A DNA stretch of 64,000 nucleotides from Streptomyces lacrimifluminis (GCF_014646095.1 NZ_BMMU01000029.1:33914-97913); one strand, 5' to 3'; positions 1-8,569 are shown, numbered from the stretch's first letter. Notes: generated from the sequence alone by a model not told the origin. Made by a program: numbers and translations.

Positions 1-271
1 CGAGATGGCCCCGCTGTACACGGTCGCGCAGACCGGCGAGAACGGTCCGGCCGCCGCGGTCATGCACTACCTCCCGGGTGCCAAGGCCCCCTCGCACCTC
101 CACCCCGGCTTCGAGCTGATCTACGTTCTCAGCGGCGAGCTGGAGACCGACGACGGCGTCTACGCGGCGGGCAGCCTCCTCGTCATGCCGCCGAACAGCG
201 TGCACGCGCCCCGCAGCCCCAAGGGGTGCGTCGGCCTGGTCGTCTGGGAGCGCCCGGTCCAGGTGGTGTGA
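1..271 (+). CDS. Cupin-domain protein (5' end outside window)
   Basis: A single-domain cupin fold is seen. The first motif has the GX5HXHX4EX6G pattern (HLH followed by E), and the second has PPNSVH. These residues usually form the metal site of small cupins. The function could be metal-dependent sensing or a small enzyme; nothing here decides. An ATG at position 5 could start an 88-residue protein, but the frame is open to the window edge and such proteins usually have about 20 more N-terminal residues, so I treat it as cut. It is followed by 60 nt and then the convergent CGNR regulator gene. Confidence 0.75.
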   Translation, partial: EMAPLYTVAQTGENGPAAAVMHYLPGAKAPSHLHPGFELIYVLSGELETDDGVYAAGSLLVMPPNSVHAPRSPKGCVGLVVWERPVQVV

Positions 272-331
272 GCGCGGGCAGGGCGAGGCGGGGGCGGGTG
301 GGCGACCACCCGCCCCCGCCTGTCGTACGGG

Positions 332-865
332 TCAGGCGTGCCGGGAGCGGTAGAGCGCGGCCTTGGCCCGGTTGCCGCAGCGCGCCATGTCGCACCAGCG
401 CCGGGAACCGCGGTGGGACCGGTCGACGTACAGCCGGGTGCACCGGGGCGCCGCGCACTCCTTCACCTGCTCCGGGGTAAGGGTGATCAGCTCGACGGCG
501 TCACGGGCCAGCGTCGACAGGACGGCCCCGATCGTGCCGTGGCGTACGACAGTGCCGTCGGGCAGCAGTTCGCAGCGCACCGGGTTCCGGCCGGCCGCGC
601 GGTTGACGACGGCGCAGTCCTCCGGGGGCAACAGGGAGCCGTTGGTCGAGGCGACCACCAGCCGGTAGATCGCCTCGCGCAGGTGCAGAGCCGTGGTCAG
701 GTCCGCCCTGGTCGCCGACGCGGGGGAGTCCAGGGCTCCGGAGGCGACGGACCAGTCGGTGAGGTCGGCCGGTGTGGTGAGCAGGTCCAGCGCGTCGTCA
801 CGTCGGTTCTGGACCGTACCGACGAAGTCCAGGGCCGCGCTGCCACTGACAAATGCGAACGTCAT
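332..865 (-). CDS. CGNR zinc-finger transcriptional regulator
   Basis: This 177-residue protein has an N-terminal ABATE-type domain (about residues 5-125) and a C-terminal CGNR zinc finger. The finger shows CAAPRC, then CDMARCGNR, giving four cysteines around residues 136-162. The family is made of putative stress-responsive transcription regulators, mostly uncharacterised. The gene is divergent from the EamA exporter gene, and four copies of one palindrome lie between them. The first copy lies 11-30 nt upstream of this start codon, so autoregulation plus control of the exporter is the natural inference. A short AGGAGA ribosome site precedes the ATG. Confidence 0.85.
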   Translation of the reverse strand: MTFAFVSGSAALDFVGTVQNRRDDALDLLTTPADLTDWSVASGALDSPASATRADLTTALHLREAIYRLVVASTNGSLLPPEDCAVVNRAAGRNPVRCELLPDGTVVRHGTIGAVLSTLARDAVELITLTPEQVKECAAPRCTRLYVDRSHRGSRRWCDMARCGNRAKAALYRSRHA

Positions 866-875
866 CTCCTGAGGG

Positions 876-1004
876 TAACCGCACGGGCAGGTTGCGAGAA
901 GTGAAAAATAACCTCTCTGAATGGTTACCTGGACTTCGGGCGTAACCGCATTGACTGGTTGCTTGGCCGTCGGTAGGGTCCGAATAACCCTGTTGACTGG
1001 TTAC
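876..1004. promoter_or_regulatory. Four phased operator palindromes between CGNR regulator and exporter
   Basis: Four 20-bp sites share TAACC-N9-GGTTRC: 876-895, 909-928, 943-962 and 985-1004. Start-to-start spacings are 33, 34 and 42 bp, close to 3, 3 and 4 helical turns, so bound proteins would line up on one face of the DNA. Half-sites read outward as GTAACC, ATAACC or GCAACC. The array fills the 161-bp divergent region. Binding by the adjacent CGNR protein is inferred, not shown. Confidence 0.8.
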
Positions 1005-1026
1005 TGCTCGACGAGAGGTCACCCCT

Positions 1027-1965
1027 GTGATGGAACGCGACGACCTGAAACTCGCAGAGGCCGATGCGGACACCCCTGCCGACGCGGATGCCGGGACAGC
1101 GCGGGCCGCCGCGGCGCCGGCCTGGGCGTCCGCGGCGATCCCCGCCGTCTTCGTGGTCCTCTGGAGCAGCGCGTTCATCGCGGCGGTCATCGGCACCGAC
1201 GCCGCCCCGCCCCTGCTGCTGACGTTCTCCCGCTTCGCGGTCGCCGGTGTGCTGCTCACGATCGTCGCCCTGGTGGCCAAGGCGCCCTGGCCCAGGGGCC
1301 GGATGCTGCTTCATGTCATCGTCGTCGGTCTGCTGATGCAGGCCGTGCAGTTCGGCGCCTTCTACACGGCCATCGGCGCGGGCCTGCCCGGCGGTGTCGT
1401 CGCGCTCATCCAGGGGTTCAACCCCGTGCTCATCGCCCTGCTGGCCGGGTTCCTGCTGGGTGAGGAGATCACCGGGCGGCAGTGGCTCGGCTTCGCCATC
1501 GGCGGCGTGGGCGTCGCGCTCGCCGTCGCCGGGGCGCTGCACTTCTCCACCGGCGCCATCGTGCTGTCCTTCGTCGGCCTGCTCGGCCTGAGCGTCGGCA
1601 CCGTCTACCAGAAGCGCTACACCCAGGGTGTGGACGTCCGCAGCGGGACCGCCGTGCACTTCCTCGCGGGCGCCCCGGTGATGGGCGTGATGACCCTGAC
1701 CCTGGAGGACCCCAAGGTCACCGACTGGGGTGCCTTCGGCGGCGCGCTGGCCTGGATCGTGCTGATCAACTCGGTGGGCACGTTCCTGCTGCTCAACTTC
1801 ATGCTCAAGAAGCAGGACGCCAGCCGCGTCGGCACGCTCTTCTTCCTGACCCCGGCCGTCACCGCCCTGCTCGCCTGGATCGTCATCGACCAGACGCTGA
1901 GCCTGTCGGCGATCATCGGCCTCGTCCTGGGCGGCGTCGGCGTCCTGCTCGCGGTCCGCAAGTAG
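1027..1965 (+). CDS. EamA/DMT-family membrane transporter
   Basis: This 312-residue protein has about ten hydrophobic segments in two homologous EamA halves, preceded by a roughly 35-residue Ala/Asp-rich cytoplasmic tail. The second half contains the usual Gly-rich pair of final helices. DMT exporters of this type move small metabolites or drugs out of the cell; no substrate can be read from the sequence. Start is GTG 1027 or the adjacent ATG 1030, both served by GAGAGG at 1013-1018. GAPDH follows after 52 nt on the same strand, so the two are probably co-transcribed from the operator-filled promoter. Confidence 0.88.
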   Translation: MMERDDLKLAEADADTPADADAGTARAAAAPAWASAAIPAVFVVLWSSAFIAAVIGTDAAPPLLLTFSRFAVAGVLLTIVALVAKAPWPRGRMLLHVIVVGLLMQAVQFGAFYTAIGAGLPGGVVALIQGFNPVLIALLAGFLLGEEITGRQWLGFAIGGVGVALAVAGALHFSTGAIVLSFVGLLGLSVGTVYQKRYTQGVDVRSGTAVHFLAGAPVMGVMTLTLEDPKVTDWGAFGGALAWIVLINSVGTFLLLNFMLKKQDASRVGTLFFLTPAVTALLAWIVIDQTLSLSAIIGLVLGGVGVLLAVRK

Positions 1966-2017
1966 CGCGAGCGGTAGCCGGATCCCCGCCCGCATCCCCA
2001 GAGGAGACGAAAGCATC

Positions 2018-3028
2018 ATGAGCATCAAGGTCGCCGTCAACGGGTTCGGCCGCATCGGCAGGGGGTTCCTCAGGGCGGCTCTCGCCCAGGGAGCCGACCT
2101 CGACATCGTGGCGGTGAACGACCTCACCGACGCGAAGACTCTCGCCCACCTGCTCGACTACGACAGCACCATGGGCCGGCTGAACGCCCGGGTCGAGGTC
2201 GACGGTGACGCCCTGGTCGTCGACGGCCGCAGGATCGCCGTCCACGCGGAGCGCGACCCCGCCAAGCTGCCGTGGGGCGAGCTGGGCATCGACGTGGTCG
2301 TGGAGTCCACCGGCTTCTTCACCGACGGCAAGAAGGCCGCGGCGCACCTGGAGGCGGGCGCCCGCAAGGTCCTCATCTCCGCTCCCGCGTCGAACGAGGA
2401 CCTCACCCTCGCGTACGGCATCAACCACACGAGCTACGACCCGGCCGTCCACCACATCGTCTCCAACGCGTCCTGCACGACGAACTGCCTGGCCCCGCTG
2501 GCCCAGGTGCTGCACCAGGGCCTCGGCCTCGAACACGGTCTGATGACCACCGTGCACGCCTACACCCAGGACCAGAACCTCCAGGACGGCCCGCACAAGG
2601 ACCCCCGGCGCGCCCGCTCGGCCGCGCTCAACATCGTCCCCACGTCCACCGGCGCCGCCAAGGCCATCGGTCTCGTCCTGCCCGAGCTGAACGGCCGGCT
2701 GGCGGGCCACTCGCTGCGCGTCCCGGTGCCGGTCGGCTCGATCACCGACCTCTCGGCGTACGTGGGACGCCCGACCACCGCCGAGGAGGTCAACGAGCTG
2801 TTCGCCGAGGCCGCCGCCGGCCCGCTGGCCGGCGTCCTGCGTTACACGGACGCCCCCCTCGTCTCCACCGACATCGTCGGCGACCCGGCGTCCTGCGTCT
2901 TCGACTCCCGGCTGACCACGGTCATGGGCGGGGGCCGCCATGTGAAGGTCTTCGGCTGGTACGACAACGAGTCGGGCTTCTCCCACCGGGTCGTGGACGT
3001 CGTACGACTCCTGGGCACCCGGGCCTGA
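2018..3028 (+). CDS. gap: Glyceraldehyde-3-phosphate dehydrogenase, type I
   Basis: This 336-residue, full-length GAPDH oxidises and phosphorylates glyceraldehyde 3-phosphate with NAD in glycolysis. The Rossmann start is NGFGRIGR, and an Asp follows the second strand (AVNDL), as in NAD-specific forms. The catalytic Cys sits in SNASCTTNCLAP and the catalytic His in TTVHAYT. A strong GGAG ribosome site lies about 11 nt before the ATG. Its partner is an exporter gene rather than pgk/tpi, which is unusual for the housekeeping copy. I suspect a second gap gene elsewhere in the genome, possibly an inhibitor-resistant version. Confidence 0.95.
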   Translation: MSIKVAVNGFGRIGRGFLRAALAQGADLDIVAVNDLTDAKTLAHLLDYDSTMGRLNARVEVDGDALVVDGRRIAVHAERDPAKLPWGELGIDVVVESTGFFTDGKKAAAHLEAGARKVLISAPASNEDLTLAYGINHTSYDPAVHHIVSNASCTTNCLAPLAQVLHQGLGLEHGLMTTVHAYTQDQNLQDGPHKDPRRARSAALNIVPTSTGAAKAIGLVLPELNGRLAGHSLRVPVPVGSITDLSAYVGRPTTAEEVNELFAEAAAGPLAGVLRYTDAPLVSTDIVGDPASCVFDSRLTTVMGGGRHVKVFGWYDNESGFSHRVVDVVRLLGTRA

Positions 3029-3056
3029 CCGCCCCTCCGTGACCGACTCCGGTGAC

Positions 3057-3096
3057 CCTGCCCCGCGTGACGCCCTGAAACGTCACGCGGGGCAGG
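3057..3096. terminator. Bidirectional terminator between gap and the IclR gene
   Basis: A perfect 16-bp GC-rich stem (3057-3072 with 3081-3096) encloses an 8-nt loop. It lies between two convergent genes and can serve both. There is no long T tract, as is common in Streptomyces. Confidence 0.85.
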
Positions 3097-3133
3097 TCCC
3101 TCTGTCCGGGCGGTGCGGTCGGTCGGGCGGAGC

Positions 3134-3916
3134 TCAGTCGGAGATGCGCCAGGCCACGCCCCGGCCGGCGCCGAGTTCACGGGAGAGCTGGGTCGCCACC
3201 TCGCGTACGGCGACGGCGTGCCGCTGCTGGTCCGCGTCCGTGAGCAGCCGCTCCACGGGGCCGACGATGCCGATGGCCCCCGTCGGGTCGCCGTGCCGGT
3301 CGAACACAGGCGAGGCGATACCGGCCTCGCCGAGGGCGCTCTCCTGGTCCTCCAGCGCGTAACCGATGAGCTGGGTCCGCGCCAGCTGCTCCGCCAGGGC
3401 GGTGGGGTCCACCACGCTCTGCCCGGTCAGCCGGGCCAGTTCCCCCGCCAGCAGGTCCTTCTGCTCGCTCTGGGGCAGGAACGCGACGACCGCCTTGCCG
3501 AGCGCGCAGGTGTTCCACGGAATGCTGGCGCCCAGTTCCAGGATCTGCACCCCGCTCCCGTGGCGGAAGGCGTGGTGCACGACGAGCACGTGCCGGCGGT
3601 CGTCGAGCACGGCGACCCATACCGCCTCGCCGGTGCGCTCGGCCAGGGTGTCGGCCCAGGCGACCGACCGTGACCGCAGCTCCTGTGTCTCCAGGTAGGA
3701 GTTGCCGAGCCGCAGCAGGGCAGGGCCCAGAAGGTACTTGCTGGTCTCCTTCTCCTGGCGCACCAGCCCCTCGGCCTCCAGGGTGCGCAGCAAGGCGTGC
3801 GCGGTGGGCTTCGAGACACCGATCCGTTCAGCGAGGTCCGTGACGCCCAGGCGGGGACCCGAAGTGGCCAGCTCCCGCAGGATGCGGGCCGCGCGCTGAA
3901 CGGACTGAACCGTCAT
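3134..3916 (-). CDS. IclR-family transcriptional regulator
   Basis: About 260 residues: an N-terminal winged helix-turn-helix (residues about 5-65, including GVSKPTAHALLRTLE) and a C-terminal IclR effector-binding domain. It resembles the GylR/IclR group of Streptomyces, but GylR itself would be next to glycerol genes, which are absent here. I chose the ATG at 3916, which gives the usual start just before VQRAARIL; an ATG at 3928 would add four residues. A perfect 15-bp palindrome lies 22-36 nt upstream of the start and is a candidate autoregulatory site. Target genes are unknown; gap is convergent and the cysteine desulfurase gene divergent. Confidence 0.88.
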   Translation of the reverse strand: MTVQSVQRAARILRELATSGPRLGVTDLAERIGVSKPTAHALLRTLEAEGLVRQEKETSKYLLGPALLRLGNSYLETQELRSRSVAWADTLAERTGEAVWVAVLDDRRHVLVVHHAFRHGSGVQILELGASIPWNTCALGKAVVAFLPQSEQKDLLAGELARLTGQSVVDPTALAEQLARTQLIGYALEDQESALGEAGIASPVFDRHGDPTGAIGIVGPVERLLTDADQQRHAVAVREVATQLSRELGAGRGVAWRISD

Positions 3917-3937
3917 TCTTACCCACATTCAGTATGT

Positions 3938-4005
3938 CCGAACAATGTTCGGCAAGCGTAAGGCCTGGCGGTAGCTTAGAGGGAGTTTGCTTGTATGGGA
4001 CATAC
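3938..4005. promoter_or_regulatory. Two palindromes upstream of the IclR gene
   Basis: CCGAACAATGTTCGG (3938-3952) is a perfect 15-bp palindrome of the kind bound by IclR dimers. A second, GTATG-GGA-CATAC (3993-4005), lies 40 bp further. Both sit in the divergent region between the IclR and cysteine desulfurase genes. The link to IclR is by position only. Confidence 0.55.
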
Positions 4006-4106
4006 GTGAGGGCGCCGTGGTGCGGGCGCACTTTACGCGGCCGGACCGGGCGCGGAAAGGCCTCGGCCATGGGCGGGTCATCGGGGCGCCGTAGAATCAC
4101 GGCACC

Positions 4107-5270
4107 ATGGCATACCTCGACCACGCCGCGACCACCCCGATGCTCCCGGAGGCGGTCGAGGCAATGACCGCGCAGCTGGGCGTCACCGGCAACGCCTCCT
4201 CACTCCACGCGGCCGGCCGGAGGGCCAGGCGCACGGTCGAGGAGGCCCGGGAGACGCTCGCCGAGTCGCTCGGCGCCCGGCCCAGCGAGGTCGTGTTCAC
4301 CTCCGGCGGCACCGAGGCCGACAACCTCGCCGTCAAGGGGCTGTACTGGTCCCGCCGGGACGCCGATCCGGCCCGCGTCCGCGTGCTCGCCAGCCCCGTC
4401 GAGCACCACGCCGTCCTCGACGCCGTGCACTGGCTCGGCGAGCACGAGGGCGCCGTCGTCGAGTACCTACCCGTCGACCCGTACGGCCGGGTCCACCCCG
4501 ACGCCCTGCGCGAGGCCATCGCCCGCGACCCCGGCAGTGTGGCCCTGGCCACCGTGATGTGGGCCAACAACGAGATCGGCACGATCATGCCGATCCGTGA
4601 ACTCGCCGACGTGGCACGCGAGTTCGACGTTCCCCTGCATGCCGACGCCGTGCAGGCCTTCGGTCAGGTGCCCGTCTCCTTCGCCGACTCCGGGCTCGCC
4701 GCGATGACCGTCTCCGGCCACAAGGTCGGCGGCCCGTACGGCATCGGCGCACTGCTGCTGGGCCGCGAGCACACCCCCGTACCGGTGCTGCACGGCGGAG
4801 GCCAGGAGCGGCACGTACGCTCCGGGACCCTCGATGTGCCGGCCGTCGCCTCCTTCGCGGTGGCCGGGCGGATCGCCGCCGAGCAGCAGGAGTGGTTCGC
4901 GCACGAGATCGGCGCCCTGCGCGACTCCCTGGTCGAGGGGGTGCTCAGGGTGGTGCCGGACGCCGTGCTCGGCGGTGACCCGGTCGGCCGGCTGCCCGCC
5001 AACGCGCACTTCACCTTCCCCGGCTGCGAGGGCGACTCCCTGCTGCTGCTCCTGGACGCCCAGGGCATCGAGTGCTCGACGGGGTCCGCCTGCACGGCCG
5101 GTGTGGCCCAGCCCAGCCATGTCCTCCTGGCCACCGGCGTTGCCCCCGGCCTGGCCCGCGGCACCCTCCGCTTCTCCTTCGGCCACACCTCCACCCAGGC
5201 GGACGTGGAGGCGGTGACGAAGGCGATCGGCCCCGTGGTGGACCGGGCGCGGGCGGCGGGCCTCAGTTAG
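4107..5270 (+). CDS. Cysteine desulfurase (class V aminotransferase fold)
   Basis: This 387-residue PLP enzyme takes sulfur from cysteine as an enzyme persulfide. The PLP lysine is in VSGHKVGGPYG (about residue 207) and the sulfur-accepting Cys is in STGSACTAG (about residue 329). The short loop around this Cys fits the NifS/IscS group rather than SufS. mnmA follows after the convergent amidase gene, so supplying sulfur for tRNA 2-thiouridine is the likely main role. There is no clear ribosome site; TAGAAT at 4092-4097 suggests a leaderless or very short-leader message. Confidence 0.93.
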   Translation: MAYLDHAATTPMLPEAVEAMTAQLGVTGNASSLHAAGRRARRTVEEARETLAESLGARPSEVVFTSGGTEADNLAVKGLYWSRRDADPARVRVLASPVEHHAVLDAVHWLGEHEGAVVEYLPVDPYGRVHPDALREAIARDPGSVALATVMWANNEIGTIMPIRELADVAREFDVPLHADAVQAFGQVPVSFADSGLAAMTVSGHKVGGPYGIGALLLGREHTPVPVLHGGGQERHVRSGTLDVPAVASFAVAGRIAAEQQEWFAHEIGALRDSLVEGVLRVVPDAVLGGDPVGRLPANAHFTFPGCEGDSLLLLLDAQGIECSTGSACTAGVAQPSHVLLATGVAPGLARGTLRFSFGHTSTQADVEAVTKAIGPVVDRARAAGLS

Positions 5271-5441
5271 CCGAGGGGCGGGTCGGGCGCCGCGGCCTTG
5301 AAGGTGTTGCCGTCGGTCGGCAGGGCGAAGGCCGCTCCCGTCGCGCCGACAGATCAGGATCGGGGGACGGGGCACTTCGGGCGGCCGGCGCTCATCGAAC
5401 GCTCACGAGTTCCGTGCCGGTGACATGCGTCACGATGATCT

Positions 5442-6179
5442 TCATGTGGTCGTGGTGGAAGCCTCTTCGACGAGCCGCAGGTACTTCTTCCAGTCCCACC
5501 CCTCGCCCGGGTCCGTGTGGTCCGTGCCCGGCACCTCCACATGCCCGATGATGTGCTCCCGGTCGACGGGTATGCCGTACCGCGCGCAGATCCTGGCCGT
5601 CAGCCGTGCCGAGGCGGCGTACATCGCGTCCGTGAAGTCCTCGGGCTTCTCCACGAAACCCTCGTGCTCGATGCCCACACTCCGCTCGTTGAACTCCCGG
5701 TTGCCCGCGTGGAACGCCACGTCCAGCTCGCGGATCATCTGCGTGACCCGCCCGTCCTTGCGGACGATGTAGTGCGCCGCCGCACCGTGCGCGGGGTCCT
5801 GGAAGACCTTCACCGCGCTCGCGTAGCCGCCCTGTGTGACATGGATGATCACCCGGTCCACGCCGTAGTCGTCGGGCCGGTCCGCCATCCGCCAGTTCGC
5901 CGACGAGGCCGCCACCCAGAGCGCCCCCGCGTAGTCGATCTCGCCCTCCTTGCGCGGCTTCGCCACCCCGGGCACCCGCCACCACAGCCGGGCCAGTTCG
6001 TCCCGCGCGAGCACGCCCGTGGCGACGGCGGCCACCGCCCCGCCGATGAGCAGGGCGCGCCGCCCGATCCGCCGGTCGCCGTCCCGCGGAGCCCGCCCGT
6101 GGCCCTCGCTCCGCAGTGGCCGGGGAACATCCTGCGAAAGGCCGCGGCCGGTGTCCTGCCGAGCCTGTGTTTCCTTCAT
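5442..6179 (-). CDS. N-acetylmuramoyl-L-alanine amidase, Tat-exported
   Basis: 245 residues. The N-terminus is charged, then RRIGRRALL and a hydrophobic stretch form a twin-arginine signal or anchor (residues about 36-62). The Amidase_2 domain follows (about 95-240). Zinc-ligand positions are visible as HVTQGG, the later GHVEVPG, and DHTDPG. Enzymes of this family cut the bond between muramic acid and the peptide stem of peptidoglycan. The gene lies on the opposite strand between the cysteine desulfurase gene and mnmA. The ATG at 6179 gives a sensible signal sequence; the frame is open further upstream, but that part would overlap mnmA. Confidence 0.88.
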   Translation of the reverse strand: MKETQARQDTGRGLSQDVPRPLRSEGHGRAPRDGDRRIGRRALLIGGAVAAVATGVLARDELARLWWRVPGVAKPRKEGEIDYAGALWVAASSANWRMADRPDDYGVDRVIIHVTQGGYASAVKVFQDPAHGAAAHYIVRKDGRVTQMIRELDVAFHAGNREFNERSVGIEHEGFVEKPEDFTDAMYAASARLTARICARYGIPVDREHIIGHVEVPGTDHTDPGEGWDWKKYLRLVEEASTTTT

Positions 6180-6239
6180 GTCAGCGTGAACGGATACTCG
6201 CGCGCCCCGGTTCCCGGCGCCCCGTACCCTTGAAGGGTT

Positions 6240-7364
6240 ATGACTCACACCTCGCAGCAGCCCCTCCGCGTACTGGCCGCCATGTCCGGCGGCGTGGACT
6301 CCGCCGTAGCCGCCGCCCGCGCGGCGGAAGCCGGCCACGACGTGACAGGCGTCCACCTCGCCCTGTCCGCGAACCCGCAGTCGTTCCGCACGGGCGCGCG
6401 TGGCTGTTGCACCATCGAGGACTCCCGTGACGCCCGCCGCGCGGCCGACGTCATCGGCATCCCCTTCTACGTGTGGGACCTCGCCGACCGCTTCCGCGAG
6501 GACGTGGTGGACGACTTCGTCGCCGAGTACGAGGCGGGGCGCACCCCGAACCCGTGCCTGCGCTGCAACGAGAAGATCAAGTTCGCCGCGCTCCTCGACA
6601 AGGCCCTGGCCCTCGGCTTCGACGCGGTCTGCACGGGCCACTACGCCCAGGTGATCCTCCATGAGGACGGCACGCGCGAGCTGCACCGCGCCTCCGACAT
6701 GGCCAAGGACCAGTCGTACGTCCTCGGGGTGCTCGACGACCGCCAGCTCGCCCACGCGATGTTCCCCCTCGGTGACACCCTCACCACGAAGGACGAGATC
6801 CGCGCGGAGGCCGAGCGGCGCGGCCTCGCGGTCGCCAAGAAGCCCGACTCGCACGACATCTGCTTCATCGCCGACGGCGACACCCAGGGTTTCCTGGCGA
6901 ACCGCCTGGGCCGCGCCGAGGGCGACATCGTCGACGAGTCCGGCGCGAAGATCGGCACGCACGAGGGCGCGTACGGCTTCACCATCGGCCAGCGCAAGGG
7001 ACTCCGCATCGGCACCCCGGCCGCCGACGGCAAGCCGCGCTACGTCCTCGACATCTCCCCCGTCGACAACACGGTGACGGTCGGCCCGGCCGCCGCCCTC
7101 GACGTCGACGCCCTCACCGCGATCAGGCCCCGCTGGTGCGGCGCGGCCCCCACCGGCCCCGGCACCTACACCGCCCAGCTGCGCGCCCACGGCGGCGAGA
7201 CCGAGGTGACCGCCGAACTGGTCGACGGCCGCCTGGAGGTCGCGTTCACCGAGCCCGTACGCGGGGTGGCGCCGGGCCAGGCGATCGTCCTGTACGACGG
7301 CACACGTGTCGTCGGCTCGGCAACGATCGCCACGACGAACCGGGCCACCGCGGGCATGGTCTGA
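6240..7364 (+). CDS. mnmA: tRNA 2-thiouridylase MnmA
   Basis: This 374-residue, full-length enzyme activates U34 of tRNA with ATP and inserts sulfur delivered as persulfide. The PP-loop is AMSGGVDSAV. The two catalytic cysteines are in NPCLRCN (about residue 103) and HDICFI (about residue 208). The C-terminal beta-barrel is complete. The message appears leaderless or nearly so: TACCCT (6225-6230) precedes the ATG by 9 nt and no ribosome site is seen. It works with the cysteine desulfurase encoded about 1 kb upstream. Confidence 0.96.
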   Translation: MTHTSQQPLRVLAAMSGGVDSAVAAARAAEAGHDVTGVHLALSANPQSFRTGARGCCTIEDSRDARRAADVIGIPFYVWDLADRFREDVVDDFVAEYEAGRTPNPCLRCNEKIKFAALLDKALALGFDAVCTGHYAQVILHEDGTRELHRASDMAKDQSYVLGVLDDRQLAHAMFPLGDTLTTKDEIRAEAERRGLAVAKKPDSHDICFIADGDTQGFLANRLGRAEGDIVDESGAKIGTHEGAYGFTIGQRKGLRIGTPAADGKPRYVLDISPVDNTVTVGPAAALDVDALTAIRPRWCGAAPTGPGTYTAQLRAHGGETEVTAELVDGRLEVAFTEPVRGVAPGQAIVLYDGTRVVGSATIATTNRATAGMV

Positions 7365-7451
7365 GCCGTCGTCCCGACACCGCCCGACGCCCTCGGCGTG
7401 CGCAGGAGCTCGTGCGTGACCAAACCGGTGGAGAAGGACGACCCGGGAGGT

Positions 7452-7775
7452 CTACAGGGTCTCGACCTCGTAGAAGCACAGGTGGTCCTTTATCCGGGCC
7501 ACCTCCGGCTTCGGCTCGGGGTACGCCCAGACGAGGTCGGCGGCGTCCGGGAGGGACCAGTAGGACGCCGTGCCCTTGAAAGGGCAGTACGTGTGGGTCT
7601 CGGAGGGTGTCAGCAGGTCGAGGCGGACGTCCTCGGCGGGGAGGTAGTACCGCGGGGGACAGCCGGTCTCCCGCAGGACGAGGGCGCGTCCGCTCTCGGC
7701 GAGCACCTGGCCGCCGTGGACGACCCTTACCCGGTCGGGGGTCTGCTCGATGGTGATCGTGTGTCCTTCAGCCAT
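7452..7775 (-). CDS. DUF427-domain protein
   Basis: This 107-residue protein is a single DUF427 domain, with the family signatures RYYLPAEDV and CPFKGTASYW. The fold is a compact beta-structure of unknown biochemical role, common in actinobacteria as a cytoplasmic protein. It is convergent with mnmA and divergent from the SDR gene. No signal peptide or membrane segment. Confidence 0.9.
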   Translation of the reverse strand: MAEGHTITIEQTPDRVRVVHGGQVLAESGRALVLRETGCPPRYYLPAEDVRLDLLTPSETHTYCPFKGTASYWSLPDAADLVWAYPEPKPEVARIKDHLCFYEVETL

Positions 7776-7879
7776 ACCTGAGGAGCGTTCGCGGACCCGG
7801 AGTTGTTCCCGCCGGGGAGGGGGAGGGCGAGGGGGGAGCGCGGAGGGCGTGAGGCCCCGGTGATGCGAGCATGGCGGGC

Positions 7880-8569
7880 ATGGCTACTCATGTGATCACC
7901 GGAGCGGGTTCGGGCATCGGTGCGGCGGTCGCGAGGCGGCTGCACGCGCGCGGGGACGAACTCGTGCTGCACGCGCGTGACGCGGGCCGCGCGAAGGAAC
8001 TGGCGGCGGGGTTCCCGGGGGCGACGACGCTGGTGGGTGACCTGTCCGACCCGGACCGGCTGTCCTGGGCGTTCTCCCACCAGACGCTGCCCGACCGGGT
8101 GGACTCCCTGCTGCACATCGCGGGGGTTGTCGATCTGGGCCCGGTCGGTGACCTGACCCCCAAGACCTGGCGCCACCAGCTGAACGTCAACCTGATCGCC
8201 CCCGCCGAACTGACCCGGCACTTCCTGCCCCAACTCCGCGCCGCCCAGGGCCAGGTGGTCTTCGTCAACTCCGGCGCGGGCCTGAGTGCGAGTGCCAACT
8301 GGTCCGCGTACGCCGCGTCCAAGCACGGACTCAAGGCGCTGGCGGACTCGTTGCGCCAGGAGGAACACGGGGCCGGGGTGCGGGTGACGACGGTGTATCC
8401 GGGGCGGACGGCGAGTCCGATGCAGGCGAAGGTGCACCAGCAGGAGGGCAAGGAGTACGACCCGTCGAAGTGGATCGACCCGGAGTCGGTGGCGACGACG
8501 ATCCTGCTGACTCTGGACCTGCCCCGGGACGCGGAGATCAACGACGTGACGGTACGCCCCGGCAGGTGA
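7880..8569 (+). CDS. SDR-family oxidoreductase
   Basis: About 229 residues of classical short-chain dehydrogenase: the TGAGSGIG nucleotide-binding loop lies at the very start, and the catalytic Tyr and Lys are in SAYAASKHG, preceded by the active-site Ser in NSGAG. The substrate is unknown. I start at the second ATG (7880), which places the Rossmann strand right at the N-terminus; ATG 7871 would add three residues. A large palindromic repeat follows the stop codon. Confidence 0.88.
   Translation: MATHVITGAGSGIGAAVARRLHARGDELVLHARDAGRAKELAAGFPGATTLVGDLSDPDRLSWAFSHQTLPDRVDSLLHIAGVVDLGPVGDLTPKTWRHQLNVNLIAPAELTRHFLPQLRAAQGQVVFVNSGAGLSASANWSAYAASKHGLKALADSLRQEEHGAGVRVTTVYPGRTASPMQAKVHQQEGKEYDPSKWIDPESVATTILLTLDLPRDAEINDVTVRPGR

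Noticed and set aside
925..2127. Long open frame on the minus strand opposite the exporter gene (and many similar ones elsewhere)
   Set aside because: High-GC shadow of the real gene; no family pattern, no ribosome site, composition rich in Arg/Gly/Asp.
5271..5441. Minus-strand tail ending ALPTDGNTFKAAAPDPPLG after the cysteine desulfurase gene
   Set aside because: Looks like a protein end, but a stop codon lies about 30 codons upstream and no start is seen; too short to call.
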